A stretch of DNA of 64,000 nucleotides from Methanosarcina acetivorans C2A (lineage in GTDB: Archaea > Halobacteriota > Methanosarcinia > Methanosarcinales > Methanosarcinaceae), in assembly GCF_000007345.1 (NCBI RefSeq), contig NC_003552.1:1550001-1614000 (forward strand). Direction: 5' to 3'. A model generated the notes under the pieces. It ran no database searches and was not told where the DNA came from. It saw nothing but the letters and a program-made list of their open reading frames with translations. The translations under genes and the position numbers were made by a program. Positions 1 through 9,493 of this stretch are shown here, piece after piece. Position 1 is the first letter of the stretch, and every line of letters begins with the position of its first letter.

Positions 1-526
1 AACCACAACAATCGTCGAGCAGTTAAAAAACAGTTCTTCGCTTGTCTCCGAGTTGCCTGAAGGTGAAGTCTACAAGTCCTTTAATATCTGGGTCGGAAGC
101 GGTGAAACCTCAAGCTCAAAGAATATAGAAAACCCGGTCATCGGTTTCAAGGTTGAAAAGGCCTGGATACAGGATAAAGGGATAGATCAGGCTTCAATCT
201 CCCTGAACCGGTATAAAGATGAAAAATGGGAACAGTTTCCAGCCAGCCTTTCAGGGGAAGATGATAAATTCCTGTATTTCACGGCCGAAACTCCGGGCTT
301 CTCTTCATTTGCTATTACAGGGGAGAGTAAGAGTACTTTGGGAGGCTCTGAAACGGGAGCAAATCTCGGATCTGAGACTAGAGCGGTTGATGAAACCGAT
401 GAGGGTAATGAAGGACCTGAAGCTGAACAGGAAGCTGACCCGAAAGAAAGTGCAAGTTTGCCGGGCTTTGAGATGATTTATGGGATGGCCGGTTTGCTTG
501 CAGTATTCCTGTATAGAAGGAAGTAA
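1..526 (+). CDS. C-terminal part of a PGF-CTERM surface protein (5' end outside window)
   Basis: The reading frame is open from base 2, so the gene begins before the window and only about 174 C-terminal residues are seen. The visible part resembles the PGF-pre-PGF domain of Methanosarcina envelope proteins (beta-rich, with 'YKSFNIWVG' and 'TPGFSSFAITG'). It is followed by a Thr/Glu/Gly-rich linker and a C-terminal PGF-CTERM tripartite signal: Pro-Gly-Phe, a short hydrophobic stretch, then RRK. In this family the tail is cut and lipid-anchored by archaeosortase A, which places the protein on the cell surface. The N-terminal function cannot be known from here. Confidence 0.85.
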   Translation, partial: TTTIVEQLKNSSSLVSELPEGEVYKSFNIWVGSGETSSSKNIENPVIGFKVEKAWIQDKGIDQASISLNRYKDEKWEQFPASLSGEDDKFLYFTAETPGFSSFAITGESKSTLGGSETGANLGSETRAVDETDEGNEGPEAEQEADPKESASLPGFEMIYGMAGLLAVFLYRRK

Positions 527-782
527 AAAAGGTTGAATACCTGAATTTTATGTAAAAAACAGAGAGGGGAATTAATCCCCATCTTCTTCTCCTTCTTCTT
601 ATCTTTTTCATCTACTCTTATTTTCTGATATTTTCGGTTGCTTCCTGAATTTTCCAGTTTACAATTCTCACTTCTATGATTATGCTTTGAGTTAAGTTAA
701 TAATGGAAAACAAAAACTAATCGATTCAGAGATTACTATTTGTTCTCTAAGTCAATCATTTATTTACTATTGTGTAAATAAA

Positions 783-804
783 TAAAAATCTATATATATT
801 AATG
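783..804 (+). promoter_or_regulatory. Probable TATA-box promoter for the PKD surface protein
   Basis: The 384-base gap 527-910 is AT-rich and has no supported gene. Near 787-800 it carries an archaeal TATA-like stretch (ctatatatattaatg) after an A-rich BRE-like run. That would put transcription start near 825 and leave a leader of about 85 bases. A GGGGGGC-type Shine-Dalgarno sits just before the ATG at 911. Confidence 0.4.
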
Positions 805-910
805 AAAACAAATTAAAATCAGTAATTAATTATCATTATTCTATTAGGGTTCAAAACTGTTTGATCAACTGTTTGATCTTCATAGATGACTTACTTGGGG
901 GGCAAAATAA

Positions 911-2977
911 ATGAAAAGTAGATGTCTTTCTATTTCATTACCCTTTCTACTTTTGTTACTTGTCTCAAACACAGCATCAGCTGGACAGGAGATTCGGATT
1001 ACATCATATGACGAGAGTGGTTTCAATCCAGCTATTTATGATGATAAAGTTGTTTGGGCTACAGGCTACATATACATGCGAGATCTGTCTACAAGCAAAG
1101 AAGTACAGATTACAAATGAATCAGGTTCTTCACCCGATATCTACGGGGACAGAATTGTGTGGGTGCGTGGGGATAACATTTACATGTACAATATTTCTTC
1201 CAGCGCTGAAATTCAGATTACAAATGAAAGTTTGAATGAGGGACAAAAGGAGTTTCTAGGAATTTCTGGTGATAGAATAGTATGGGAAGATGATCGCGAC
1301 AGAAATGAAAGTAATAGAAACTGGAATATCTACGTTTACGATCTATCTACTTCCAGTGAGACCCGGATTACTTCTGTTCCGGCCACTACCGGCAGTTTTG
1401 CAACCACAGTTTCTATTTACGGGGACAGGATCGTTTGGGTGGGCCGAAACGACAGCGAAACCTGGAGAAATACTGATATCTACATGTATGATTTCTCCAG
1501 TTCTACTGAAACTCGAGTTACCACCAGTGGGTCAGCAGGCGGTCCTAAAATTTACGGTGACAGGATAGTGTATATGGACCGGCGCAGTGGAAAATCTGAG
1601 ATTTATCTGTATAATATCTCTACTTCTGCAGAAACTCAGGTTACTACCGATGGCTTATCTCATTCGATTTCCGCAATCTACGGGGACCGGATAGTTTGGG
1701 AGGATAATCGCAACGGAAACTGGGACATCTACATGTATGATCTTTCCACTTCCATGGAAACTCAGATAACAACTGATAAATCAGATCAGAGGGAGCCTGA
1801 TATCTACGGGGACAGGATAGTGTGGCAGGATTATCGTAACACTGATCCAAACGAATACTATTGCGAGATTTATATGTATGATTTTTCGGATAAATCTGTA
1901 GTCCCATTTGCTTCTTTTACTAACAATGTAACATCCGGGTCTGGAAACGTACCATTAACAGTGTTATTTACTGATACCAGCACTGGAGGAGAGCCAGCAT
2001 CTTGGTACTGGGATTTCGGAGACGGCATTACTTCAAAACATTCTCAAACGGCTACACACACATTCGCGAGAACAGGAACTTATAACGTCATTATGACGGT
2101 AACCAATTCCGCTGGCAGCAGTACGGTGAAAAAATCAAATTGTATTACCGTTACTGTCCCGCAAGCGCCTGTAGCAGACTTTTTTTCTCCGCAGGTAAAG
2201 CCGTTTAGAGGAATTTCTGTAAATGAAACTTTATTGTTTATGGACAACAGTACAGGATCACCCACATCATGGTTCTGGGACTTTGGTGACGGAGCCACCT
2301 CAACAGTCCAGAATCCAGCGCATACGTACAATGCTAGGGGTGGATACACCGTCAATTTAACTGTAAGTAATTCTATTGGCAGCAATACTACAAGCACATA
2401 TGGTTATGTACTCGTTGAGGGCACGGACGGACCTGTAACCCCTGCATATTTCTCGTCCGACATAACATCCGGAAATGCCCCGCTAACTGTGACATTCGTC
2501 GACGACCTGGATGCTAAGTTTCCAAATTATCCTATCTATCGCGAATGGGATTTCGGCGATGGAGTCGTTCAAACTTATATGGTGGATGCTAATGAGTCTG
2601 CAACACCATATGCAACACATGTCTATGAAAAGCCCGGTAAGTACACTGTAACACTATCCATGGATGACCGCTGCGCGATATCCACCATAACAAAATACAA
2701 TTATATTACGGTCACAGACCCAAATGTGCCACTGGCAGATTTCTCTTCAAACGTTACCTCAGGTAGGGCGCCTTTAGTTGTATTATTCACTGATACCAGT
2801 ACTGGTCCGGCCCCTACTTCCTGGCTCTGGGATTTTGGTGACGGTATAAATTCAAAACATATGAATGCAACACATACGTTTACTGATCCTGGTGTGTACG
2901 ACGTTGCTTTAACAGTGGCAAATAAAGAAGGGAATAATAAGATGAAAAAATCAAGCTATATCACCGTCACCGCTTGA
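911..2977 (+). CDS. Secreted beta-propeller / PKD-domain surface protein
   Basis: Residues 1-25 form a signal peptide ending near 'ASAGQ'. Residues 25-320 hold seven repeats of the form 'IYGDRIVW...IYMYDLST...ETQIT', consistent with a seven-bladed TolB-like propeller. Four PKD domains follow, each marked by a 'W-x-W/E-W-D-F-G-D-G' core, near residues 345-420, 420-500, 510-600 and 605-688. The family is typical of Methanosarcina cell-surface proteins, with likely roles in adhesion or the S-layer. No PGF-CTERM or transmembrane tail is visible, so anchoring is not explained. It appears monocistronic, behind its own TATA-like promoter. Confidence 0.85.
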   Translation: MKSRCLSISLPFLLLLLVSNTASAGQEIRITSYDESGFNPAIYDDKVVWATGYIYMRDLSTSKEVQITNESGSSPDIYGDRIVWVRGDNIYMYNISSSAEIQITNESLNEGQKEFLGISGDRIVWEDDRDRNESNRNWNIYVYDLSTSSETRITSVPATTGSFATTVSIYGDRIVWVGRNDSETWRNTDIYMYDFSSSTETRVTTSGSAGGPKIYGDRIVYMDRRSGKSEIYLYNISTSAETQVTTDGLSHSISAIYGDRIVWEDNRNGNWDIYMYDLSTSMETQITTDKSDQREPDIYGDRIVWQDYRNTDPNEYYCEIYMYDFSDKSVVPFASFTNNVTSGSGNVPLTVLFTDTSTGGEPASWYWDFGDGITSKHSQTATHTFARTGTYNVIMTVTNSAGSSTVKKSNCITVTVPQAPVADFFSPQVKPFRGISVNETLLFMDNSTGSPTSWFWDFGDGATSTVQNPAHTYNARGGYTVNLTVSNSIGSNTTSTYGYVLVEGTDGPVTPAYFSSDITSGNAPLTVTFVDDLDAKFPNYPIYREWDFGDGVVQTYMVDANESATPYATHVYEKPGKYTVTLSMDDRCAISTITKYNYITVTDPNVPLADFSSNVTSGRAPLVVLFTDTSTGPAPTSWLWDFGDGINSKHMNATHTFTDPGVYDVALTVANKEGNNKMKKSSYITVTA

Positions 2978-2989
2978 AATCTCAGGGAT

Positions 2990-3250
2990 TACCTGTTGGA
3001 AACTTAACTCTCCCTTGCACCAGCCCGCTGAAAACAACCCTTGAAGCAGCCGCTGAAATCGCAAAGACAAGTACTGTAATCGGGAGCATGCAGGCGAGGT
3101 CGTATTTCAGCTGCGTCCGGCCTCCTCCGTATTCTATGCCTCCCGCAAAGCGGGTAAGAATTTCACTGATAATTACAACGTAAGCCCCTATTGCAAGCAG
3201 GAACTGGTCTGGAGGGACAGATTAGGAAAAACTGTCGGGATTAATCTCTG
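2990..3250 (-). pseudogene. Relic of the 3' end of the TadC-like gene
   Basis: Read on the minus strand, this segment matches the last ~75 codons of the intact TadC-like gene (4701-4930 region) almost continuously. Shared landmarks are 'aatcgggagcatgcaggcgaggtcgt', cut here to its core, and 'aacgtaagcccctat'. Substitutions and the lack of an upstream reading frame show it is a decayed partial copy. It begins right after the stop of the PKD protein. The 69-codon plus-strand frame across it is only its shadow. Confidence 0.75.
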
Positions 3251-3630
3251 TTTTATCCAATAATTATTTCGCTTTTTAGTTTCTTTTATTGCAGCAAAAT
3301 ATCGTATACAAGTGATCCGTTATTTTACTAACTTTGAATTTGTTTCATTTTACATGGTCATCCCACAGTACCAAAATGAAATTGGAATTTACTCAACGTT
3401 AAATCTTTAGAGTCATCTGTATTGTATCGTGTATTGAACTCTTGAATGGTTTTAAATCTGCGAAATCTTTATGGGATAAAAAACGGTTATATTAATTTTA
3501 AACCTTTTATAAACGGACTGCAGGCTATTGCGATTGCATCGTAACTTCCAGGAAATCTCCAATTTCCTTTTATCTCGAATCGCAATTCGGGCGGGATAGA
3601 TTTAAATTGAAAAAAACGAGATATATCAAC
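3251..3630. other. Gene-free AT-rich spacer with MntA leader
   Basis: No credible gene is present. The last ~90 bases (3540-3630) are closely similar to 13930-14026, upstream of the second MNT gene. They include 'ccaggaaatctcc' and 'attcgggcgggatag', so leader and gene were duplicated together. Confidence 0.6.
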
Positions 3631-3927
3631 ATGCACACTGTGGAAGAAAGGGAAGATTTGTTTCGCAAAATTTCTTCCTTTCTGAAAAAATATGGGGCAA
3701 CTAAAGTATCTGTTTTTGGATCTTACGTTAGGGGTGAAGAAAAACCGGAAAGCGACATTGATGTCCTGGTTGAGTTTGCCGAACGGAAAAGCCTGCTCAC
3801 TCTGGTGAATATAGAACTGGAGCTTTCTGACTACCTGGGCATAAAAGTCGATTTGCTTACTGAGAAGTCGATAAGTCCTTACCTGATTGATGGAATTAAA
3901 AAAGAAGCCAGAGTGATCTCTGAATGA
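3631..3927 (+). CDS. MntA-type nucleotidyltransferase antitoxin
   Basis: This is a minimal nucleotidyltransferase of about 98 residues. The MNT signature is intact: '[20 protein letters not shown]' carries the GS motif and both catalytic aspartates (D-I-D). In the MntA/HepT family this enzyme neutralises the HEPN partner, in studied cases by AMPylating a Tyr near the HEPN active site. The ATG at 3631 is preferred over a TTG at 3607 because the paralogue at 14027 starts at the same residue (MHTV). The stop overlaps the start of the HEPN gene (ATGA), so translation is probably coupled. A near-identical orphan copy lies 10 kb away. Confidence 0.85.
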   Translation: MHTVEEREDLFRKISSFLKKYGATKVSVFGSYVRGEEKPESDIDVLVEFAERKSLLTLVNIELELSDYLGIKVDLLTEKSISPYLIDGIKKEARVISE

Positions 3928-4274
3928 AAAAGGACGACAGAGTATATCTCAACCACATCCTCCAGTCAGTCTCCTTGATTGAAAAATATACAGAAGATCT
4001 TACCGAAGAAGAGTTCCTATCAAATAGCCTTTTTCAGGATGCGACTATCAGGCAAATCCAGATAATAGGCGAAGCTACTAAAAACCTATCAAAGTCTCTG
4101 AGAGATAAGTATCCACAGGTCCACTGGAGAGGAATAGCGGGTATGAGGGATAAATTGATCCACGATTATTTCGGTGTGGATATCAATGCTGTCTGGGATA
4201 CCATAAAGGAGGATATTCCTGCTCTCAAAAAAATAGTCTTGGAAATTATCCAGGATCTTAATGGAAACCCTTAA
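3924..4274 (+). CDS. HepT-like HEPN-domain toxin (DUF86)
   Basis: A 116-residue all-helical HEPN protein of the DUF86/HepT family, the predicted ribonuclease toxin of the pair. The catalytic motif R-x4-H-x-Y is visible as '[11 protein letters not shown]' near residue 72-80. An upstream '[14 protein letters not shown]' helix typical of HepT is also present. It overlaps mntA by four bases. The length fits the family and all expected residues are present, so the pair is probably functional. A partial DUF2117 relic follows directly. Confidence 0.85.
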   Translation: MKKDDRVYLNHILQSVSLIEKYTEDLTEEEFLSNSLFQDATIRQIQIIGEATKNLSKSLRDKYPQVHWRGIAGMRDKLIHDYFGVDINAVWDTIKEDIPALKKIVLEIIQDLNGNP

Positions 4275-4294
4275 TCTTTTGCTCCCGAGTCCAT

Positions 4295-4690
4295 TTGAGT
4301 GCAGGAAATATTTTTGTCTCGCAGGTAACGTTATCGCAGTCTCCGTCTGTAATTCCAATGATAGGAATTCCGAGCCGGTAGAGGATATTGCCGCTATGGT
4401 CTTGGTGTCGCTGTGGTGCCGTCTCCGACAGTGATCACAAGTTCGGCTCCGGAAGCCAGTTCGTAGGAATTTTCGGCAACGTTGTCTATAAGCATAACTT
4501 CTCCTGTCCCGAGCCTGCAATGAGAAATCGATTTCCGGGCGCTGGTATTTTCTTTTCGGGCAGCCGGGAATGAAGAATTGCTTCTTCGGATCTCACCGCT
4601 TTTTATACAGGCTCCGGCAAGGTCAACAGGGTCCATTTTTTCGTAATTGAGGGGCTTTTCGCGTCCATGTTCCTTTATAGCTCATAGGAA
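4295..4690 (-). pseudogene. Relic of the C-terminal region of the DUF2117 gene
   Basis: The minus strand encodes 'MDPVDLAGACIKSGEIRRS', 'NSYELASGAELVITVGDGTTA' in pieces, and a frameshifted tail. These match residues around 270-400 of the intact DUF2117 protein at 15627-16793. Indels near 4395 and the absence of both ends show it is a decayed partial copy. It lies between the HEPN toxin and the TadC-like gene, with no promoter of its own. Confidence 0.75.
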
Positions 4691-4700
4691 TCATTCAACC

Positions 4701-6638
4701 TCACACCATCCCGCTGAAGATAACCCTTGAAGCCGCAGCCGAGACTGCAAAGATAATCACCGTAATCGGGAGCATGCAGGCGAGGTCGTATTTCAACTGT
4801 GCTCTATCCCCTCCGTATTCTATGGCTCCTGCAAAGCGGGTGAGGATTGCACTGATTATTATAACGTAAGCCCCTATCGCAAGCAGAAACTGGTCCGGAG
4901 GAATGGACTGCGAAAAACTTTCGGGACTGATTTCTACAGGCATTCCGGAAAGGTCTGCAGGGACCCTGCTTACCCTTTCTGCTACCTGGTTCAGGATTTT
5001 TGTGATAACTTCGGAAAGGGCAAGGGTAATTCCTGCAATAAGGGGGGCAAAGATTGCAGCAGTTGAACGCATTGTTGAAGTGACGTCATAGAGGGAACGC
5101 CTGATCCTCTCTTCAACGGCACTGAGTTCTTTTAAGTGGTCTGCAAGCTTGATTATCGAAGCTCCTGCAGCTTCGTGGTTTTTATGGACACTTTCCGTAA
5201 AGAGGAGCATTGTGTTTCTTATCCTCTCGGAATATATGTGTCTGAAAGCTCCGAACTCTTCGTCAAAAATCGCATCCCTGAGATTTGTCCTCATGCTGAA
5301 CAGGTTCATGGAAATCTCCTCAAAGGCTTCCCCGATTTTTGAGCCTTCCATGGTTCTGGAGGTATGGGCAAAGGCTTCTTCCGGGGCTTTTCCTTCCGAA
5401 ATCCTTCTTCCTAGCACAAAGAGGGAATCTGCAAATTCCAGCTCCATCTGTTTTATCCGGTCTCTTATTTTCTTATATGGAATAGACGAGAAGTACAGGT
5501 AAATCGAGATTCCTGCGGCTCCTCCCACAACAAGGGGAAGAGTAGGGGGAAGATACCCTCTGAGGGGTTCGGTTGAGACCATTTCTCCCGGGTTTCCTAT
5601 CATCAGCAGGAGGTATCCTGAAGGGGCTATCAGCAAGAAGGCCAGGACTGAAAGCGTTATGGCAAACCGCTTTTTTTGCACGATGTCCGAAAGGTCAGGG
5701 TGGGAATCCGGGATCTGTTTGGGGATAAAGGCAACAGGCCTCTGCATCAGGATATACTCCGAATATACCGCTGCAAGGACGGGAAAGACAAAGTCGTAGA
5801 GGAGGATCAGGTCCGTAATCTCGGGTTTCATCCCCACAACCGTGACCGCAGGCAGGAGAGCGACAAGGGCAAGGGGGATCAGGATAAAAATCGAGTAGAG
5901 GATGTAACTTGGGGTCTTCAGCTTTTCGGCAAAAGCCTCCATCAGGCTTTCAGTCCCTTCAAGGCTGACGTCAAGGGCGCGGTTCAGGGTGATGACCCTC
6001 TGGGCTTCGTCGGGCTCGGCTGTGGAACTCTTGATCAGGTGGAGAGAACGTTTGAAATATTCGCTGTTCCTGCCCCACAGGTCGGCAAAAGAAAGGAGAG
6101 CATCATCCATGCTGCTGTAGAGCCTCAAATTCAGGTCCCAGGTCAGTTTTTTCAAGTCCATGGCAAGAGGTCTCTCCGAGTTCCGGGCTGCAAAAAGAAC
6201 AGCATGTTCCAGATTGGGGACCAGCTTCATTGACATGATGATATAGCTCAGGATTTCAGGGATGTCCCCGAGGGAGGAGATTTTCATAAAGCTGGCCTTT
6301 ATCTTCACATACTCGCTCAGATAGCAGAGAACTATCAGCGGAAGGATAAAGGTCAGGGTTCCCATTATGAAAAGAGTCCTGGGTTCAAAACTCCGGGAAA
6401 GAAGAAGGAAAAGGTCTGTCCCTAGCAGCAAAATTAAGGTTATAAATGTCCCCACGTAAGAAAATAAAACTGTCTCAAACGCGTCCAGGTCAAAACCCGT
6501 GAACCTGAGGGCATCTCTGTATTCAGGGCTCACGCTTTTTTCGCATTTCCGGCTGAAAGCCTCAGGGTCAGGAACAGCCCATATCCACTGCTTCGCCGTG
6601 GTCTTGCAGGCTCTAACGTACCAGCTGCTTACTTCCAT
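4701..6638 (-). CDS. TadC/GspF-like membrane protein of an archaeal type IV pilus-like system
   Basis: A 645-residue polytopic protein with two T2SSF-type regions (roughly residues 120-300 and 400-560). Hydrophobic segments lie near 55-110, 255-310, 330-390 and 525-640. The arrangement is that of archaeal FlaJ/TadC platform proteins, which anchor the assembly ATPase at the membrane. An SD (GAGAGGAG) sits six bases before the ATG at 6638. It lies 20 bases downstream of the TadA-like ATPase gene and is clearly in one operon with it. No pilin or prepilin peptidase is nearby. A decayed copy of its 3' end lies at 2990-3250. Confidence 0.8.
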   Translation of the reverse strand: MEVSSWYVRACKTTAKQWIWAVPDPEAFSRKCEKSVSPEYRDALRFTGFDLDAFETVLFSYVGTFITLILLLGTDLFLLLSRSFEPRTLFIMGTLTFILPLIVLCYLSEYVKIKASFMKISSLGDIPEILSYIIMSMKLVPNLEHAVLFAARNSERPLAMDLKKLTWDLNLRLYSSMDDALLSFADLWGRNSEYFKRSLHLIKSSTAEPDEAQRVITLNRALDVSLEGTESLMEAFAEKLKTPSYILYSIFILIPLALVALLPAVTVVGMKPEITDLILLYDFVFPVLAAVYSEYILMQRPVAFIPKQIPDSHPDLSDIVQKKRFAITLSVLAFLLIAPSGYLLLMIGNPGEMVSTEPLRGYLPPTLPLVVGGAAGISIYLYFSSIPYKKIRDRIKQMELEFADSLFVLGRRISEGKAPEEAFAHTSRTMEGSKIGEAFEEISMNLFSMRTNLRDAIFDEEFGAFRHIYSERIRNTMLLFTESVHKNHEAAGASIIKLADHLKELSAVEERIRRSLYDVTSTMRSTAAIFAPLIAGITLALSEVITKILNQVAERVSRVPADLSGMPVEISPESFSQSIPPDQFLLAIGAYVIIISAILTRFAGAIEYGGDRAQLKYDLACMLPITVIIFAVSAAASRVIFSGMV

Positions 6639-6658
6639 TCTCTGCTCCTCTCAGGCAG

Positions 6659-9493
6659 TTATTTTGTTTCTTGTAACTGTTTTTCCTTTTCCAGTAGTTT
6701 TTCCTTTTCCAGTAGTTTTTCCTGTGTCAGTTGTTTTATTTCTGCTGTTTGTTTTTCTTCTATCGGCCGTTTTTCCGGTACCGTTCGTCTTTCTTTAGCT
6801 AGTTGTTTCCCTGTTCCTTTTTTTCCGGTCCCTTTTTTCTCTGCTCCTGTGCATACCCTGGAAAAGTTTTCAAACCAGGTTTCCCACTGTCTGTAAAGCT
6901 CTTCAGTTTCATCCCTTGAAGCCGGTTCGTTGTCAGTTTCAAATCTTCCACTACCTGCTTTTATGGAATCCGAAAGCAGCCAGAACATATTGTTTGCCTC
7001 GCTTACGGCTTCGGCTTCAAGCAGGAATGGCCTGTGAATCCCTTCAGCTGCAATCCTTTCTTTTATCCTTGTCCGGAGTTCGATATTTTTCAGGGCGCTG
7101 TCAATGGAAATCCCCCATTTTCGGGCAATCTTCCCTATAAGTTCGGACTGCCCCTGCTCGAGCACCTCTCCTGCAAACAGACAGTCCTGAGCAGCACCAT
7201 AATACATGATATCTCTGAAGAGTTCCGATGGTTCGGGGTCTTCTATCGACTTGCCGGTTACTTCCGAAATCCGGCTCACCCGCTTCAACTTTTTCATACT
7301 CCCCCCGGGCCTGATTCCTGAACAGATTATCACTGCATCGGTCGCTTTGAAAGAAGCCGGAGGAACCCCAAGGGTGTGCACAACTCTCTCGTATATGTTT
7401 TCAACGGAAGAACCGTGGATGGTTCCTATAACGGAGTTTCCGGCATTTCCTACCTGCATGGCTTCGTAGAGCACTTTAACTTCCGGCCCCCTGACCTCCC
7501 CAAGCACCAGAGAAGAACTCCCGAGCCGTAGGGCAGCCCGGAGCGCGGTTTCAGGGCTCATTTCCGCCCCTGACTTCAGAACCGAAGAATGGGAACTCAT
7601 CCCCTGTACCTTCCAGCCCAGTTCTTGAAGCTGTTCTGTCGGGAGTTCGTGTGTGTCTTCAATTGTAAGGATTCTGTACTTCTGAGGGATCTCAAGCAGC
7701 ATTGCTGACATAAGCGAGGTCTTTCCGGCACCCACTTCTCCGGCAACAAGGACCGAAGCCTGCCCGTCCATAAGAAAACTCAAAAACCCGGCGGCAAAAG
7801 GAGAAATCGAACCTGTATTGATCAGTTTCGGCAGGGTCCAGGGTGTTAGGGAATGTTTTCGGAAAGCGTAAGCAAGCCCGTTTGCACTTAGCGGGTCTCC
7901 TATTACGGATACCCTTACCCCGAAAGCCTCAAGGTTGAGTTCAAGCACGGGGACAGCTTCTCCAAATGGCCTGCCGCTAATTGTCCTGAACCTTGAGACC
8001 AGGGCGTCAAGGTCGTCCTGCGAAAGAAAGACGTTGCTCGTACATTCCTCCCCTTCCATCACAACGTGCACGGGGTTTGTATCCGCAGGGGCATTGATGT
8101 ACACGTCCGTTATCCTCGCATCGGAAAGGAGGTCTTCTACGATCCCTAGCCCGTTCGTATACCTTGCAAGGAGGTCGGCATAGCTTTCAAGCTCATCCGG
8201 GCTGCAGGCTTTCCCGCTTTCGAGAAGTTCTTCCCCCAGCAAGTCTTTTGCTAGGCGTTTGAAGTACTCCCTGGCTCCGGTCGGGTCTGCAAAGGCGAGG
8301 TCCTTTGGTCTGTGCCGGATCATTTTTCTCCTTATTTTCTCAAGGAGCCTGAGTTCCTCCTGCCTGAGATTATACTCGGGAGGCCGGATCATGTAAAGTC
8401 TTTCAGGCCTGTCTGTGTAGCGGTAAATGGTGACCTCAAGGTTTCTTCCTTCTCTGCCGTTTATGTCATAACATTCGAGAAATTCGGTATTTTCAGGAGC
8501 TTCGGTGTAAATTCGCGAACTGGAAAAAGGCGGCCTGACATGAGATTTGATCCTGCTTTCGTAGGCGAAAAAATTATCATCTGGCTTTTTGTTCTCCTTT
8601 CTTTCGTTCTCTTGTCTCTGATTCTCTTTTTTTTCGTTCTCTTGTCTCTGATTCTCTTTTCTTTCGTTCTCTTGTCTCTGATTCTCTTTTCTTTCGTTCT
8701 CTTGTCTCTGATTCTCTTTTCTTTCGTTTTCCTGTCTATTGTTCTCCTGTTTTTTTCCAGCCCCGGAAAGTGAGAGCGAAACATTTCTGGATAAGGAAGC
8801 AGGAGTTATTTCTCCCGGAGTATTTTTTATAAGGGTCTCGATTTTCTTTCCTGATTTTCTGGTAACCTGGACTTCAGGAAAACAGGATATTTTTTCTTCA
8901 ATTTCATTCAGGATGCTATAGAAACACTCCGAGCATTCAAGACAAATAGAAGTTGTTTCCGGAACTCTGCCAGCCTTTTTTTTGTGAATAAGCTCTCCTA
9001 GCTCCAGCCGGGCTTTTAAGGGATCGGTTCCCACGGTTTCGGAGAGAGAAGCAATTATCTCTTTTCGCTCAAGGCTGCACGCCTTTTTTTCGGGACAGGC
9101 ACATGCTTCAGGCACAACTTCAATGCTCCTGTAAGCAGCAACGGTTCCTTTGAAACCTGCCAAATCATAAAGCAAGGAGAGGGATTTTCCTTCGTAGTCC
9201 CGTTCATAGAGCCTTGAGAGTACAAGACAATTGGCATGAACCTCCCTCCGGAGGATGCCGAAGATATTTTCCCTGCACTGCGGATCATTAAGGGAAGACC
9301 CGGCTTCGCATTCCCTGCAGTTGATTACAATTGTTTTCCGGTTTTTCGTCTGCTTTATCCTGTGCGGGCAGTTTTTTTCTTCCTCTTTATCTTTTACTTG
9401 AAGCAGGCACGGAATTAAACTCTTAACAGTATCCTGCAGGCTGCAGGCAGCGTCCTGAAGTTTTAGCATTATATTCAGAATAGAAACCCCCAT
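6659..9493 (-). CDS. TadA/VirB11-like secretion ATPase with Cys-rich N-terminal extension
   Basis: A 944-residue protein. The C-terminal half (about 400-800) is a GspE/TadA-type ATPase, with Walker A 'GEVGAGKTS', an Asp box 'ILTIEDTHELP' and 'SLVLGEVRGPE'. The N-terminal ~220 residues hold many paired cysteines (for example 'CPHRIKQ...NCRECEAGS' and 'CLECSECFYS'), suggesting a metal or Fe-S site. A charged repeat linker (KENQRQENER units) lies near 250-310. The C-terminus is a Lys/Glu-rich tail. It should power assembly of a surface filament with the TadC-like protein encoded next. Start at 9493 (AGGGGA just upstream) is uncertain; a Met eight codons in is possible. Confidence 0.82.
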   Translation of the reverse strand: MGVSILNIMLKLQDAACSLQDTVKSLIPCLLQVKDKEEEKNCPHRIKQTKNRKTIVINCRECEAGSSLNDPQCRENIFGILRREVHANCLVLSRLYERDYEGKSLSLLYDLAGFKGTVAAYRSIEVVPEACACPEKKACSLERKEIIASLSETVGTDPLKARLELGELIHKKKAGRVPETTSICLECSECFYSILNEIEEKISCFPEVQVTRKSGKKIETLIKNTPGEITPASLSRNVSLSLSGAGKKQENNRQENERKENQRQENERKENQRQENERKENQRQENEKKENQRQENERKENKKPDDNFFAYESRIKSHVRPPFSSSRIYTEAPENTEFLECYDINGREGRNLEVTIYRYTDRPERLYMIRPPEYNLRQEELRLLEKIRRKMIRHRPKDLAFADPTGAREYFKRLAKDLLGEELLESGKACSPDELESYADLLARYTNGLGIVEDLLSDARITDVYINAPADTNPVHVVMEGEECTSNVFLSQDDLDALVSRFRTISGRPFGEAVPVLELNLEAFGVRVSVIGDPLSANGLAYAFRKHSLTPWTLPKLINTGSISPFAAGFLSFLMDGQASVLVAGEVGAGKTSLMSAMLLEIPQKYRILTIEDTHELPTEQLQELGWKVQGMSSHSSVLKSGAEMSPETALRAALRLGSSSLVLGEVRGPEVKVLYEAMQVGNAGNSVIGTIHGSSVENIYERVVHTLGVPPASFKATDAVIICSGIRPGGSMKKLKRVSRISEVTGKSIEDPEPSELFRDIMYYGAAQDCLFAGEVLEQGQSELIGKIARKWGISIDSALKNIELRTRIKERIAAEGIHRPFLLEAEAVSEANNMFWLLSDSIKAGSGRFETDNEPASRDETEELYRQWETWFENFSRVCTGAEKKGTGKKGTGKQLAKERRTVPEKRPIEEKQTAEIKQLTQEKLLEKEKLLEKEKQLQETK
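8588..8755 (-). repeat. 33-bp coding repeats in the ATPase linker
   Basis: About five units of 33 bases (tctttcgttctcttgtctctgattct pattern on the plus strand) encode an 11-residue charged repeat, KENQRQENERK. The period is a multiple of three, so unit gain or loss keeps the reading frame. The plus-strand and alternate minus frames through it are shadows. Confidence 0.85.

Noticed and set aside
8461-8784. Minus ORF with repeated 'RIRDKRTKEKR'
   Set aside because: It is a shifted frame of the repeat linker in the TadA-like ATPase.
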